A DNA stretch of 64,000 bases, taken from positions 1,550,001 to 1,614,000 of the forward strand of contig SMMW01000535.1 in NCBI GenBank assembly GCA_004794655.1. Direction: 5' to 3'. The stretch comes from Marisa cornuarietis (Eukaryota > Mollusca > Gastropoda > Architaenioglossa > Ampullariidae). Positions 37,407 through 49,640 of the stretch are shown here, piece by piece. The notes under the pieces are model-generated. The model worked only from the letters and a program-made list of their open reading frames with translations, had not been told where the DNA came from and ran no database searches. Within the stretch, counting starts at the first letter, position 1. Each line of letters starts with the position of its first letter. A program made the position numbers and the translations under genes.

Positions 37407-39240
37407 CCTTGCCTGGCGCGCGGGCGTTGGGGGGAGCACATGGATAGACGCGGCAGCTGACAGGGCCGCCACTCTTGCCTATTGTGGGCGATAGTCAGCA
37501 GGTCCTGTACAGGACGACCAGTCCAGTCTTTGAGGTTTGTAAGTCAGTTCTTTCTCTGACCACCGCGGCGTCGGCTACCCTCCAAGGTGCCTTGAAGGAT
37601 AGTCTTCGACAAGGTGTCGTGCCGGGTCACATGGCCAAAGAAGACCAGCTTACGTCGCTTGACTGTTGATAGTAGAGGTTCCTGGTGTCCTACCAGTGTG
37701 GCAATCTTGTTTCTTACAAAGTCGTTGGTTTTATGCTCTTTGTATGAGATCCGGAGCAGTTTCCTCAGGCACTTGTTCTCAAATGCCTGGATTCTCCTTC
37801 CGTTTCGGCGAGCAGAGTCCACGTGTCACATCCGTAGAGCAGGATCGGCACTACCAGGGATTTGTACAGCCTGTACTTGGTAGTGAACCTTGTCTTTTGG
37901 CTATGCCATATCCTATCTAGCCTAGCCATTACTGCTGTTGCTGTTGCGATCCTGATGCGGATATCTAGCGTGGAGCTGCCGTCCTTGGAGAGGGTGGCTC
38001 CCAAGTACTTGAAGCTGCTTACCTCTTCGAGCTGTACCCCGTTCATAAAGATCTCTGCTTTGCCGCTGCCATTGCTCATAACTTTGCTCTTTTCAGTGCT
38101 GGTCTCCATTCCATATGCATTTGAGGTGTCTGTCAGTCTGTTGGTGAGGTCTTGCAGTTCCTTGTTCGTACCTGCTAACAGATCTATGTCATCTGCAAAG
38201 CGTAGGTTGCAGATTGGTTTTCCGCCGATTGAAATGGAAGTCTGATGGTCATGAAGATTTCGAGCATGATGTTTTCCAAAAATATATTGAACAGCACGGG
38301 TGATAGGGGACATCCTTGACGTACCCCTACTGTGGTGCGAAAGAAAGCTCCTATTTGGTTGTTCAGAAGTACTGTACTCGTTGAGCTGTTAAACAGCGAT
38401 TCAACGACTTGGACGAGGCCTTCTTCGATATTGAATTTCCGCATCACATGCCATAGCCCCTCGTGCCAGACTCTGTCAAATGCCTTTTTAAAGTCAATGA
38501 ATGGTAAAGGTCCCGCTGATGCTGAAGATGCTTTTCTATAAGAAGACGACAGTTGAAGACCTGCTCAATTGTGCTTCTACGTGGTCTGAAGCCAGCCTGT
38601 TCTTCTGCTAGCAGCTCTTCTGCGGTGGTTCTGATGCGGTTCTGTATGACCTTCAGCATGACTTTGCTTGGGTGACTGATAAGGCTTATGGTTCTGTAGT
38701 TCTGGTACTGTTTGCTGTTTCCTTTCTTTGGGAGGGGTATGATTAGTGACTGCGTCCATTCTCTGGGCCATTCCTTGCGCTCCCAGACTCGTTGGCACAG
38801 GACAGTTAGGGCCTTTGTAGTTTCTTCCCCACCCTGCTTGAGCAGTTCAGCTGGTACGTTATCAACGTCTGGTGAATTTCCTCCCTTCAAACTATGTACA
38901 GCTCTTTCGACCTCTTCCCGTAGGACTGGTAGGTCTGCAAGTTCGCTGTCTCTAGCCTGGTTGTTTTAAAGGATGTTGGCGTCGGTCTTCAGCTGGTAGT
39001 TGTAGAGGTCCTTGCAGTACTCTGTCCATCGTTTGAGTACAGCATTGCCTTCTGTGAGAAGGTGACCATTGCTGTCTTCGATGACTGAGATCTTCTGCTG
39101 GTCTGTTTTAGTAAGGGTCTTTAGAAGTCGGTAGGCCTTTTTGCTGTCACCTCGTGCCATTTCATCGTCTATGTCCTGGCACTGATTCTCGATCTTTGAA
39201 GATATTTGCATTACATGTTCCAGTTGGGAAGCTCTAGGGA
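37352..39240 (-). mobile_element. 5'-truncated, broken non-LTR retrotransposon (LINE)
   Basis: The element reads on the - strand from about 39240 to a microsatellite tail. Pieces of a reverse transcriptase are clear: PLPKKGNSKQYQNYRTISL (38.7 kb), EEQAGFRPRRSTIEQVFNCR, FIDFKKAFDRVWHEGLW near 38.48 kb, VGVRQGCPLSPVLFNIFLE, and the catalytic FADD box at 38188-38199. Downstream come YKSLVVPILLYGCDTWTL and the C-terminal KCLRKLLRIS and RRKLVFFGHVTRHD motifs. No endonuclease domain is present, so the copy is 5' truncated. It carries a TAA after NIL at about 38966 and frameshifts near 38507, 38250 and 37800, so it is dead. The RT style and the short-repeat 3' tail suggest the RTE group, but the clade is not certain. 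Confidence 0.92.
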
Positions 39241-39259
39241 GTCAGTATCCATTCACTCC

Positions 39260-39618
39260 ACAACTAAATCGACTGCGGGTAGTATATTGCATCCCGAGGC
39301 TTTCAAACAGGTAACAAGAGCGTTTTCTGGCTTGGTCGCCATTGTTTTACTCGTTAGACTGCCCACTCCCATTTCTACTTCGTAAATCAGTGCAATTTTG
39401 GTTCGATGGACCACTCTAATCCTCTCAGAGTCTTTGACAAGCATCCATCGCCCTGCCCTTTCTGAAGGTCGACAAAGTCCTCTCGCAACACATTCACCTC
39501 TGTACCAATCGCAAGAACCTCTGCGACGAAAGCTGGAAGTTTTACCGGAGGTCTATCGAGGTTTTTGTTCAACTGGACAGCAACCTCCATCATCATCCAT
39601 CATCCCAACACACATGTG
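39260..39618 (+). pseudogene. Relic of a third CDF C-terminal exon
   Basis: Three reading frames each match parts of the CDF last exon in order. AGSILHPEAFKQVTRAF (from about 39275) corresponds to [17 protein letters not shown]. Then VDKVLSQHIHLC matches [12 protein letters not shown]. Then EPLRRKLEVLPEVYRGF matches [17 protein letters not shown], and finally VQLDSNLHHHPSSQH matches [15 protein letters not shown]. Moving between these needs at least two frameshifts, and a TAA and a TGA interrupt it, so it cannot encode the domain. It is much more diverged than genes 1 and 2 are from each other, so it comes from an older copy. The LINE lies immediately upstream. Confidence 0.8.
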
Positions 39619-42600
39619 TTTGACGTTCTTCTGAAATAAGTGCTAAATGCAGGGGCAGAGTCTTGTATGCGTTTGATTGAAAATCCATACGCAGAGATAA
39701 AAGTCATGGAACTGAAGCCGTGCTGCTGTTAGCTCTGTTGTGTGGCGGTGACAGTCTCCTTTTCTCTCGCACTTTCACGCAGCAGCGGGAGAGGAACAAG
39801 TAGCTATTTTCGCCCGCAGCTAAATGCAGGAAGAAACTTGCTGGGTAAGGGAAGAGAGATCTGGGAAGGTAGAATGTTAATTTCCTGGAGTCACCCCTCA
39901 TTTGCTGGTTAAAATGGATACTGTTTTCGTGAAAAACGTTTCGCAAAAATTGTATAGCTTCCTCTCAGCAATAGATTCATCTTGAATAATAACTGCCTAG
40001 GTGGTGGGAAACTACACTAACTGACAACCGAAAATAAGCAGAAGGAATTAACAATAAACAAAGAAACTACACAGTAAGTGAAAGGTAAGTGAAAGTAAAC
40101 AACAGGAAGTGAAAGACAAGCAGAACTAAAGAGTAGGATGAAACCTTCGAATTAAAGAACCTCTGCCTACCAACAGATACGTAGACATCTACCAGCATCC
40201 GCAGATACTCATGGGCGCCGTTAATACACATCCTTGACATTGAAGAACTGTAAACAAGTCTACAAACCGTCCTAAGTCGAACTTGCGAGACCTAAACACA
40301 TCTACCAACGGCCACAAACTAGACCTGCTGACAACAATAAATCATTTTGCGTTCACTCTGTTCAGTGGAACGAGCCATCTAAACGACTGTCGATATTATT
40401 TAATATTGTTAGTGGCGAACAAACTGACTCGTGCGTAAACAGAACTGAGCTTCAGAGAGAAAAGACAACTATTTGTGTGAGCTTGAGCCGGAGAACTCCA
40501 AGCATTGAACTTAAAGATGGTGCCGTTTGTACATCAATATCAGGTTTTTGATGAACTTACCGCTCACATTAATGCCTAAGATAAGAACTATTGAGCGCCG
40601 AAGCTTATATAATGTAGGATTTTTGTTGCTCGTTGTTGGCTGGAGGAACAGCTTTAAACGTTCTATGTGGACCGTGCTTTCCAAGTTTTCTTGTGCCGCA
40701 CACACCCTAAGAAATGTTTGACCAATGTTCACACCTCCTACATAACCAATATCATATTTGAAGATAAATAAGTCTAATGTCTCATGTCTAATAACAAATT
40801 AACCACATATAATAAAAATTTGTTTAGAAAGAGATTTAAATAACGACACAAGAAACTTTTTGTTTCACCCCTAAAATTCCATCTCGCACTTCAAATTGGT
40901 AACCCTTGTATATAAAATTAATACGGAAATAAAGCAAAACGATTTTGCACAATAAGGAGACACTTCGAAGCTTAACGAATATTGCAATAGCTTGTGGAGC
41001 AAAAGATTCCACTAGCTCTAGTCTCTATTTCTAACAGAAACATGAAAAGGTAAAGAGAAGGTAAACATGTTTTTTTAAAAAAAGGTTGGGCTCCACCATC
41101 CACTAACCTCCATCAAAACACAATTACTCGACATTAGTTTTCCTACGGTTAGTATGCTATACGATTCATCAACTAACCTTTTAATGGTTAATTATTATGC
41201 TTACGATAACGCAAGCTTTTTTTCTAACTGGATAAAATATGTACTAAATTCTAATATTAGTGGATGCCTGGCTTGACATTATTGATGGACACACTATTTA
41301 CCATCATGCTGAAGTTCCACGTCAATGCCAAGACCTTTCTTCCTATTTCAGCAAGTATCTTTTTCAACCTCCGCTTGAAAGGCCATTAGTAAAGGGGATT
41401 AGTCTTTCGTATGGAACAAGTATACCAACCATGCATTAATCAACACTCACTAGAGGCAAATTGTTTTCTCTGGTATGAATTCGTAGAAGGGGAATAAAGG
41501 TTTCCCTCCCATCCTACACTCATGGTAAATGTAATGTAAGGTGCGTTTGCTAAACTCAAAAAATAAACGGGAGTGCTACCAAGGATGCAAAAAAAGAGGT
41601 TAGACACAAACGACCGCCATTTTGGATCGACCTCGGCCCCCACGCGGTCTGACTGGAACCGCAAAAGTACAAAGCAAACACAGTTTGAGACTTTCTCACC
41701 AACTTACACTGCAGCTGTAGCGTGTCTGACGATGGGAATATTTTCGGTTTCAGATTTCTCGATAACGGTGCGGTAACGGTTACACTCTTGATTCTGGCCT
41801 GATTGGATCCTGCAATGATCGGGACGTTTAGTTAACGCTGTGTTCGATTGCGGCTCTCTGCATGGGTGCTGGTGTGTTTACTTTTAGCTGTTCTCGGGGG
41901 TTTTTGCATCTGACACCGAGACATGCAGCAGCTTTTTATATAAAAAGAGTACTCTGTTAAAGAACAGTTCGAGAGAGGTGTAGACACCAGAACTGCATTT
42001 GACACAGACAGGCAAACAAGTAGACAAAGAAACCGTCAGATGGATAAACAAACAGAAATTTACATGTACTAGTGCAACAGATAATCATGCGACATAACCA
42101 AACCAGAACAAATATTAAAAACAATCAGATACGTCCCCATTCATATACTGGCAGAGAGTGTTAAAGTCTTCCCTTTTGCCGTTTACATATCTGCTTACTG
42201 TATCAGACAGACCAGTCTACAATTCAATGACAAGAAATGTTTTACTCAAATGACAGGGCTAAGCCAAGTATAAGGTATTTTGCTCTTCAATGTGAGGGAA
42301 TAATCCTTTTCTATCTTCGAGACACAAACTGACCAACTCCACCATGCACAGAAAGAGGTGGCAAATGTCTGGAAGCCTAGTCTTGTGGTCTCATCTTTCC
42401 CATTGGCTGTAGCCTTGACAACGGAAGGCTGTCATGTTATCAGGGGTTTTGACCTTTTTCTTGCATTGCGGTAGTTGTAATCCTATTTCTTGAGCACCAA
42501 AGAAGACCCATCTACTGGTAATTTTGGAGTATGTGTAAACATCTGAGAGACCTTTGACTTCTAGCGATCCATGGTCTTCGTGGACAGGAGTTAAACAGGA

Positions 42601-42776
42601 AAGGTACTGTTGTATGGCCTGATTAAATTGTCCTAATCGTTGCCAAAGCCTTTTGAGAACGAAGCGTCCAGACATCACGTGCGGACTGCCTGGCAGGAGA
42701 CTCAGTTTAGCGACTGAGTGGCCCACCTGCTCCACAAGGCACGCCGCACTTTGAATAAAGTTGGTCCGGGGCACTC
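39619..42776. other. No recognisable gene
   Basis: Short open frames only. The part from 42300 to 42776 may be a dispersed repeat, judged by its resemblance to 3350-3620 and its position next to a SINE-like element. Confidence 0.5.
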
Positions 42777-43040
42777 GGTAAAGGTAAAGTAAAATTAAAG
42801 CTTGGTGGCCGTAACAGCAGGGAGTGACCGGGGTTCACCCTGTCTAGGGCGGTGTCTGCAGAAGGCGGAGCTCAACTCTCTTTTTTGCCGCCCTTATATC
42901 GCGCCTGGCAAATCATTTCCAGTGAACAGCTGCTGGGTGAGCAAAGGAAGTTTTTCAGCCATAAGGCCCGAACTGGATTCAAACCAGCAACCTTTTACTT
43001 CGCTGTCTAGAGTGCTGAACCTTAAACTGCTGGAACCTAA
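42777..43040 (-). mobile_element. tRNA-derived SINE-like element
   Basis: Read on the - strand, it has an A-box-like region near 43010-43025 and a B box GGTTTGAATCC at 42975-42985. Next comes a core CACCCAGCAGCTGTTCAC and CTCCGCCTTCTGCAGACACC, and it ends in TTTACCTTTACCG at 42777-42789. The core is shared with the copy at 45545-45785 and the tail with the copy at 46785-47045. Confidence 0.65.
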
Positions 43041-45030
43041 TGGATAATAAAAGCAATACCCAAAGAGAGTAACCAGTTACTGCATTAACATGGTTCTTTG
43101 GGACCACTGCGAATTTGAAGGAAACTGTTAGATTAAGGCTTATGTTCAGGCATACGATGTAGTTCACATGGCGACCAGTAAGTGGCAGAGCAAACTGACT
43201 ACAGCAAGCTTGTTAAAGGTCTTGTAGTGAGCAATATATTTTTAAATGACTATAGGTATGGCTTAGTGTAAGATGCTACTTAACCAGATCAGTTTAAATA
43301 ACTTTCTTTTGTTATCGTGATACACACTAACAAACATATACAGTAAGAGGTCAACACCACAGACGTTAGAAATGCACACGAACACTTTAAAAATTGTGAA
43401 GACTTCTACCAGCAAGAGAAATGAGATCTTTTAATTGTTAAAGAGGTGTATCAGAGTTTGAAGTCTTTCTCTGCATGTTTCTTGAGAACGGAAGGTGAAA
43501 TTTACCAATACGCTCGGAAATAATATCTTGTCATTACATTTTTTTAAAAAAGGAAAAAAATTTAAGACACACTTTTAATTGAATTTTACTGAAATTGGTA
43601 AAAACATTTTTCTTAGGTCTGGGGATTTTCTTTAAATACACGTAGCTTAAAATAAAAAAGAAATGTGGAGCACTCTTGGAAATAATATAATATAATGTTT
43701 TAGTTCAATGTATCTGAGAGTGCCCCTCACATTTTTATATTTAAGTTATATGTGTAAAAGAAAATCCTGAAATCTGAGGAAAAAACTGTTTTATTCTTTT
43801 TAGTAAATTTCAAGCAAGAGTGTTTATTTTTTTTTTTTACTTTAAAATTTGTCAAATCCATTTGTTTTCCTAATAAATTCACATCGCGACACTTATGAAG
43901 ATGTGAAAACTCCTTCTCGAGACTAATCATTTGTTGTTGTTTTTTTGAGGAATAATCATTTGTTCTTCTGGTCAAATAAGAGCGAAACACTAGAAGATAT
44001 TAAAGTCACTTTTTAAGAAAACCTATTCGATTTTCTGAATAAACTATTTTGTAGCAGCTGCGGTGTCTTGTCACAACCACACTGTCTGAAATGCCTTTTC
44101 TTTTCACACTAACATAGAAAAAAATATATATATATCTATATCTGAGAACAGAAAAAACAAATCTAGGTGGGTTATAAATTAAAATTCACAGCCAGTAGAT
44201 GGTCATATATTCTCACAAGTCACATCACTGAGCATAAACTCTTCACAACGCTTCTATAACGGGAATATCAACACAAAAAACTCTGTTTACTAATAGTGTG
44301 TTATGTGTTCACGAAAACAGAATCCTTCTTCAGCGGTAGTTCTCGTCGACAAAGCCTCATTATCACTCTCCTCTTCAATACCAGTACTATTTGAGGGCAG
44401 TGCTCAACACACTCAGCGAGAATAATAATTATTGGCCCGAAGGATTTTATTCTCTAAGTCCGGGTAGAGCATCGCTCGGACTGTAGGAGATGCACTGGAA
44501 CTTAAAGCAAAAACCCACACGCATTTTTATCTTGTTGCCCGATTATTTTCCTAGAGAGGGTTACTATATATATATATATATATATTTCACTGGGTGAAAC
44601 ATCTCCACACTTTGACTTTGATACTTTGAGCTTTCATGGGCCTAAAGAGTTTGTTTTGATAGATCATTTGTCTGAATGCATGGACATATGTTCTCCCGTA
44701 ACATTGAGGACAGCGTCCTGTAGAGCGTTTAATCCAACTGTCAATGAGAAACATATATAATTTATATGCAATTTATATTGCCTGCTAGATCATGGAGATA
44801 AACAAAGCAGTAAAAAAAAAACAAGAAGAATGCATGAGAATATAGACCATTGGATCTAACCGTAATTTTTGTAAATGTTTAAAATCAAATTTCTGTTAGA
44901 CGAGATAGAGCATCATTTGTTTCTCTTCCATTATCGTCACCTTAGGGTTATCAGTCTGATTAATTTCAAAAGATTAATCATTACATGGTATAATTAGATG
45001 CGCAGGACTAGTTTTGAGAGAGAAAGAGAG

Positions 45031-45033
<3 letters not shown>

Positions 45034-45118
<85 letters not shown>
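45034..45118. repeat. (GT)n microsatellite
   Basis: About 42 uninterrupted units after a short (GA)n. Confidence 0.97.
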
Positions 45119-45544
45119 CGAACGAGAGCGGAATAGAAAAGCGGGAGAGAAAAACAGGAGGTCGACAGCGATTTTTATCTGTGGACAACAGCGGCATTTT
45201 GTTTTTAATGGACGCCAATAATAGAGATTATTATGCTGCACCAGTAAGGTATTTACAAGCATTTCTCTTGTCGAACTCACACAATGGACGTTAAGAGTCA
45301 CCATAGCAACGGCAGACACTCAAAAGAGCTCTAAGCTTCTCCGGTACCCGGGTACGTGAAACTAACTTTACATTTACGACAGCGATCTCCGGTCGTAGAC
45401 AATTAATATTCTTACCAACTTAATGAGGCGTGTCGGTCTAGACTGTCAATCTTCATCTTCTGTACCCAGCTCATTCAGGATCAAACCTTCCATGGCATAC
45501 CAATGACACTCACAGTAACACCCATCAGGGTGAGGCTTCTGTTG

Positions 45545-45785
45545 TCAGGTGTTAGTGCGCTGGACTGTAGACCCGCGGGTCTTTGGTTCGAGGCTTGTTC
45601 TGGTCTGTGACTGGATTAGCTGTCCACTGGCCACCCAGCAGCTGTCCACCAGAAATGAGTACCGGAATTTTCAGGGGAGGTAAAGACAGCTGGCCTCCGC
45701 CTTCCACATCCTCTGCCCTAGACACGGGTTACTTACGTTCACTGCCTCTTACGGTGACTAGGAGCTGTTCACTGTTACCAACAAT
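45545..45785 (+). mobile_element. tRNA-derived SINE-like element
   Basis: It starts with GGTGTTAGTGCGCTGGACTG (A-box region) and GGTTCGAGGC (B box, 45585-45594). It then has the core CACCCAGCAGCTGTCCACCA, CTCCGCCTTCCACATCCTCT and CCTAGACACGGGTTAC. The open frame across it resembles no known protein. Confidence 0.65.
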
Positions 45786-46784
45786 CATTCCATAATATGA
45801 AAAAACCTTTTCAACGAGAACCTACATGTAAGATTTAGAATCTTCTCGAGTAAACATAGATGACAAAATCGAAAAAAATGCCTTGATGCTGATCCTGCAT
45901 TTGTTCCGTACCTGACTAAGACCTGTAGTCCAGGCCGAACCTTCCGTGGACTGGACCGGACATTCCAAAAGTGTGTCAGGGGAAAGAAAACACAAACATA
46001 TGCCACAGAAAGGCTAGAGTGTTCGGACCATCATCTGTACAAACTCCAGACTCTCACCCTGAAGTCATAGTTAGGAATCAAAGTTAAGTTGTTTCCCGAG
46101 AGTAAAATCGAGAACTCAATGAAAAGCGCGTCTTTTTGTAACTACAGTGAGATGCCCAGACTCCGTGTATATTGCTCTAGCTTCCCTCCTCCCACCTCCG
46201 GGAATCCTTATAACTAGGGGTCCAAGGGTAAAACTATATCTGTGCAGTCTAGACATTGGTTTAGGACTAAGGAAACAAGACATTTGTCTTTGATTTCCCC
46301 AGGTATCTGTAGGCAACTTCTTAACCGTTTTTCATTTCTACCGCCCCGGGTCTGTTTTTTCTGCACTGTTCAGTTGATGTAAAGCCTATGCATTCAACGA
46401 AAAACAAAATGAAAAACACAGGACTGGGACTCACTGGCTTCGAGAAGAATGCAGGTGGATGTCAACCCAGCACCTTATAGTCTTGTCAATGTGATGAGAT
46501 CTGTTGTCTTTATGTATTACTCAATATGTGTATTCTAGTCACCGATTACACACGCACGCACGGACGCACACAATCGCACATGCAGTAGAAGAAAGTAAAG
46601 GGATGAAGGAAAGGGACTTAACTGTTACTATCTCCACGCCACCACAGTTACTGGACCGTTACATCATACTGTAACCCGGAAACAAGGGAAGCAGCATAAT
46701 ATTGGATGGTCTGTCGATTTCAGCCAGTGAAGAGAATGAATAAGGATCGTTTGCGGATTATCATCAGGACAACTGCAGATAGGA

Positions 46785-47045
46785 AGCGGAGGGCCGAGTA
46801 GTTAGAGCGCTGGTGTTGGAACCCACCGATTCAATACCAGTGTAGCGCAGCAACCTTCTCCCAAGTCGATCCAGCTGTCGGAAACGCGTACATGACTCTA
46901 CAGAGGGTGGGGGAAGGTAAGGTAGCGAGGAAGAGATGAGCACCGCCCTCACATAAAGTTGGCCCGTAGAGAATGTGTCTAACACCTACTTTTCAAATGT
47001 TTTTTTTAACAAAAAAAGGTTAAGGGACGTCCTTTTACCTTTACC
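46785..47045 (+). mobile_element. tRNA-derived SINE-like element with TTTACC tail
   Basis: TAGTTAGAGCGCTGG (A-box region) and GATTCAATACC (B box, 46828-46838) form a degenerate tRNA-like head. The body ends GGGACGTCCTTTTACC followed by TTTACC, the same tail motif as the - strand copy at 42777. Confidence 0.6.
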
Positions 47046-48077
47046 TCACTTGCTGCAAAAAGCGGTAAGCGCTATCTGTTTTCATAGTAACACTAATCGC
47101 CACAGTTATTCCAGACAATTGACTGTATGACTAAGCATGTTTATGACATCAAATGACATTAAATGTAAAAAAATATATATATTAACAGTCAGGCAGGTTT
47201 GTCTCACCACCTCTCCAAGCATGACGCATGAGCGTCCAAGTCTAAATGTCTTTGTCGCTTCATCGAATCAGCAGCAATTGCAAATCATTTGCACATTTGC
47301 CAGCATTTGCAGTCTCAGGTGACTGCTAGTCACGGAGGCAAGATTTTCAGCGTGCTGTGATAAATCTTTTGTTTCGTTTGTCATTTCATTATTTTGCCAT
47401 CACTGTCATAATTATTTCTCTAGCGAGTGGAGGGAGAGCTTTGCCTCCACGTATCGACTGTCGGAGGAGAAAGCATGACTATTGTGACCTGAAGTTCGTC
47501 TTTAGACGCAGACGTCCAACATCTGGTTTCGCAGCCTCAGGACTTCATTTACCGGATGCTTGTCTCCTCTATCACTGTCCAGACACAACGCACTCAGTCT
47601 CAGGTGAATGGTAATTAAAGGGAGGTCATTGTCTCTCCTCTGTAGGTAAGAATTTTTGTTGGGGGGGGGCGGTTTCCTACCGTTCGCTCCACTTTATCTT
47701 CTTTGTATTTTTATTGTTTACTTACGTTCATGCACATGCTTGTAAACAAACCTTCCTACCTACCTACGTATAGAGAGAGAGAGATGTAGACACCCTTACA
47801 CAGTTATAGAAGATCGGGATGAATTGAAGTCAGGGAAAAAAACTATCAACAGTCTCTCTGTCTCTCTTTTTCCTGCCTGGCTGTTTACCTGTCTACCTGT
47901 CAGCACGCACACGTGTATGAATATGTACTTTCGTATATGGGAGTAAACGAGAAAATCGAAAGTACAAGAGGGAATCGCAGATATGCGACTCGTCCGTTGC
48001 ATTACCTTCACTTCATCACACGCATTAATCTCGCATGTCCCCAAATCCTCCCAGAGGGCACATGGAGAGCAGTAGGT

Positions 48078-48268
48078 GGTACCAGAGAGGTATACATAGA
48101 TCCTAATTACCCTTGTCTTACTTTTCTGTTTGAAGCGAGAGTTAGGTCTTCTTTCGTAGTCCAAAACACATGGTACCTGAGAGATAAACATAGATCCTAA
48201 TTACCCCAGCCTTACTTTTCTGTTTGAAGCAAGAGTTAATTTTTTTTTTATAGTCGAAAACACAAGGG
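48078..48268. repeat. 94-bp direct tandem duplication
   Basis: Two units (48078-48171 and 48172 onward) both begin GGTACC. They share ACATAGATCCTAATTACCC and CTTACTTTTCTGTTTGAAGC, with scattered substitutions and a T-tract expansion in the second. Confidence 0.9.
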
Positions 48269-49002
48269 GGGGGGGGTGGCACAGAAGGTATGTTACTTTT
48301 ACGTATCCTTAACGAAGGTAGAAATGAAATAGCGATTCGTAACACTGGCTTTCCAAACCATGCCAACTTGATATCAGTTCTCTAGAATTATGATACCGAT
48401 CTCCAGCCCTGACCCCCTGTCTCCAAGCTTCACTGCAACTTAGGTCTGTAAGTCATCAGTCGGTTTTACTAGTGTTAGAAAGATGTCATTGCAGGTTTTG
48501 TGTCACTTTAGTGGCTTGGACTGGCAGTTATGTGAGAGAGGTTTTCCCCCTTGTCACTTTTTACAGATTGTTACTTAGTTTGCAGTAAACTTCCTTTCTT
48601 TATTATTGCGGCAGCCCGGCTGTTAGTTCCTCCTATCATCATAACAATCAATAAATCCACCAGCCGAGTTATAAAAAAAACTTTAAAAGCTTCAACTATT
48701 ACACGGAAAATCCATTTCAGACAGGACCCCGAATATTATAAATTATTCTTGATTGACTTTTGATAATCTACACAGATGTAACTGCTGGTGAGGCCAATTA
48801 TCTTTCAATGTTATTCGTGCGCGCGCGAGTCAGTATCTATGTGTGTGTGTGTGTGTGCACGTGGGTGAGTGCGTGTATGTGGTGTATAGGACTGTTTCTG
48901 TGCTTAGGTGCCCTGATGCTTGTTTTGTGTTGGTATTGTGTTTGTTTGCGTGGGTGCTTTGTTTGTTTGTAGTTTGTACGCTGGTTGCTTGTCTGACTCT
49001 GG

Positions 49003-49009
<7 letters not shown>

Positions 49010-49064
<55 letters not shown>
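49010..49064. repeat. (GT)n microsatellite
   Basis: About 27 units, flanked by imperfect GT-rich DNA from 48838. Confidence 0.95.
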
Positions 49065-49071
<7 letters not shown>

Positions 49072-49554
49072 AGTATGCCTATGTTTTCCTCACTGTTCTG
49101 ACATTTATTCCCCCTCTGACCTCAGTCTTGATTACACCCGTCCCCACTTAACCCACGCTTCATATTTCTACAAGGGAAGGCAATGCGGAAGCTGCTATTT
49201 ATGACAGGAGAGCTTTTAAAAAACATTCGTGATGAAGTGCTTTTACGGGATGGCGTCTATATTTAACAGCGGGTGGGCAAATCCAGGCGCAGGATTTAAC
49301 TCCCCACTCCTCTATTTTACTCTAATTGGTCGCTGTTGTTTTCGCAGATGAAAAACTGATTTCGCAAAGTAGATGCGTGTTTCACAATAAAATACAGCCA
49401 GATACCATTTTTTCATTTTTTTATTATTATTGTCTGTCTCTTTAGCAGTACTTTTCTCTTTCTTCAAGTGTGAAAGTGCACCCGCTCTTTCTCTCTCTTT
49501 TTTTTTCTCTCTCTCTGTATGTGTGATGTTGTTGTTTTTGTGTGTGTGTGTGGG

Positions 49555-49640
49555 TGGACCGATAGCTCAGTAATCAAGTGCTTGTGACCAGTTCAGCGGT
49601 CATAGTCTACCCGGGGTTCAGTTCTCGTCTCGTACATGCC
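49555..49640 (+). mobile_element. tRNA-like SINE head
   Basis: GATAGCTCAGTAATCAAGTG looks like a tRNA D-arm/A box, and GGGGTTCAGTTCTCG about 45 bp later like a B box. The acceptor and anticodon stems do not pair convincingly, so a SINE fragment is preferred over a tRNA gene. Confidence 0.4.

Noticed and set aside
39253..39596. - strand frames over the CDF relic
   Set aside because: They are antisense reflections of the decayed CDF exon, parallel to the antisense frames seen over the intact last exons.
42391..42774. 127-codon frame on the - strand
   Set aside because: It lies in a probable dispersed repeat next to a SINE-like element and shows no protein-family motif.
47357..47614. Candidate secreted peptide with dibasic sites (RRRK, RRRR) and Cys pairs
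   Set aside because: The frame starts at GTG, no ATG gives an intact signal sequence, and nothing resembles a known neuropeptide precursor.
49555..49640. tRNA gene
   Set aside because: A and B box-like sequences are present but the acceptor and anticodon stems do not pair, so a SINE head is the better reading.
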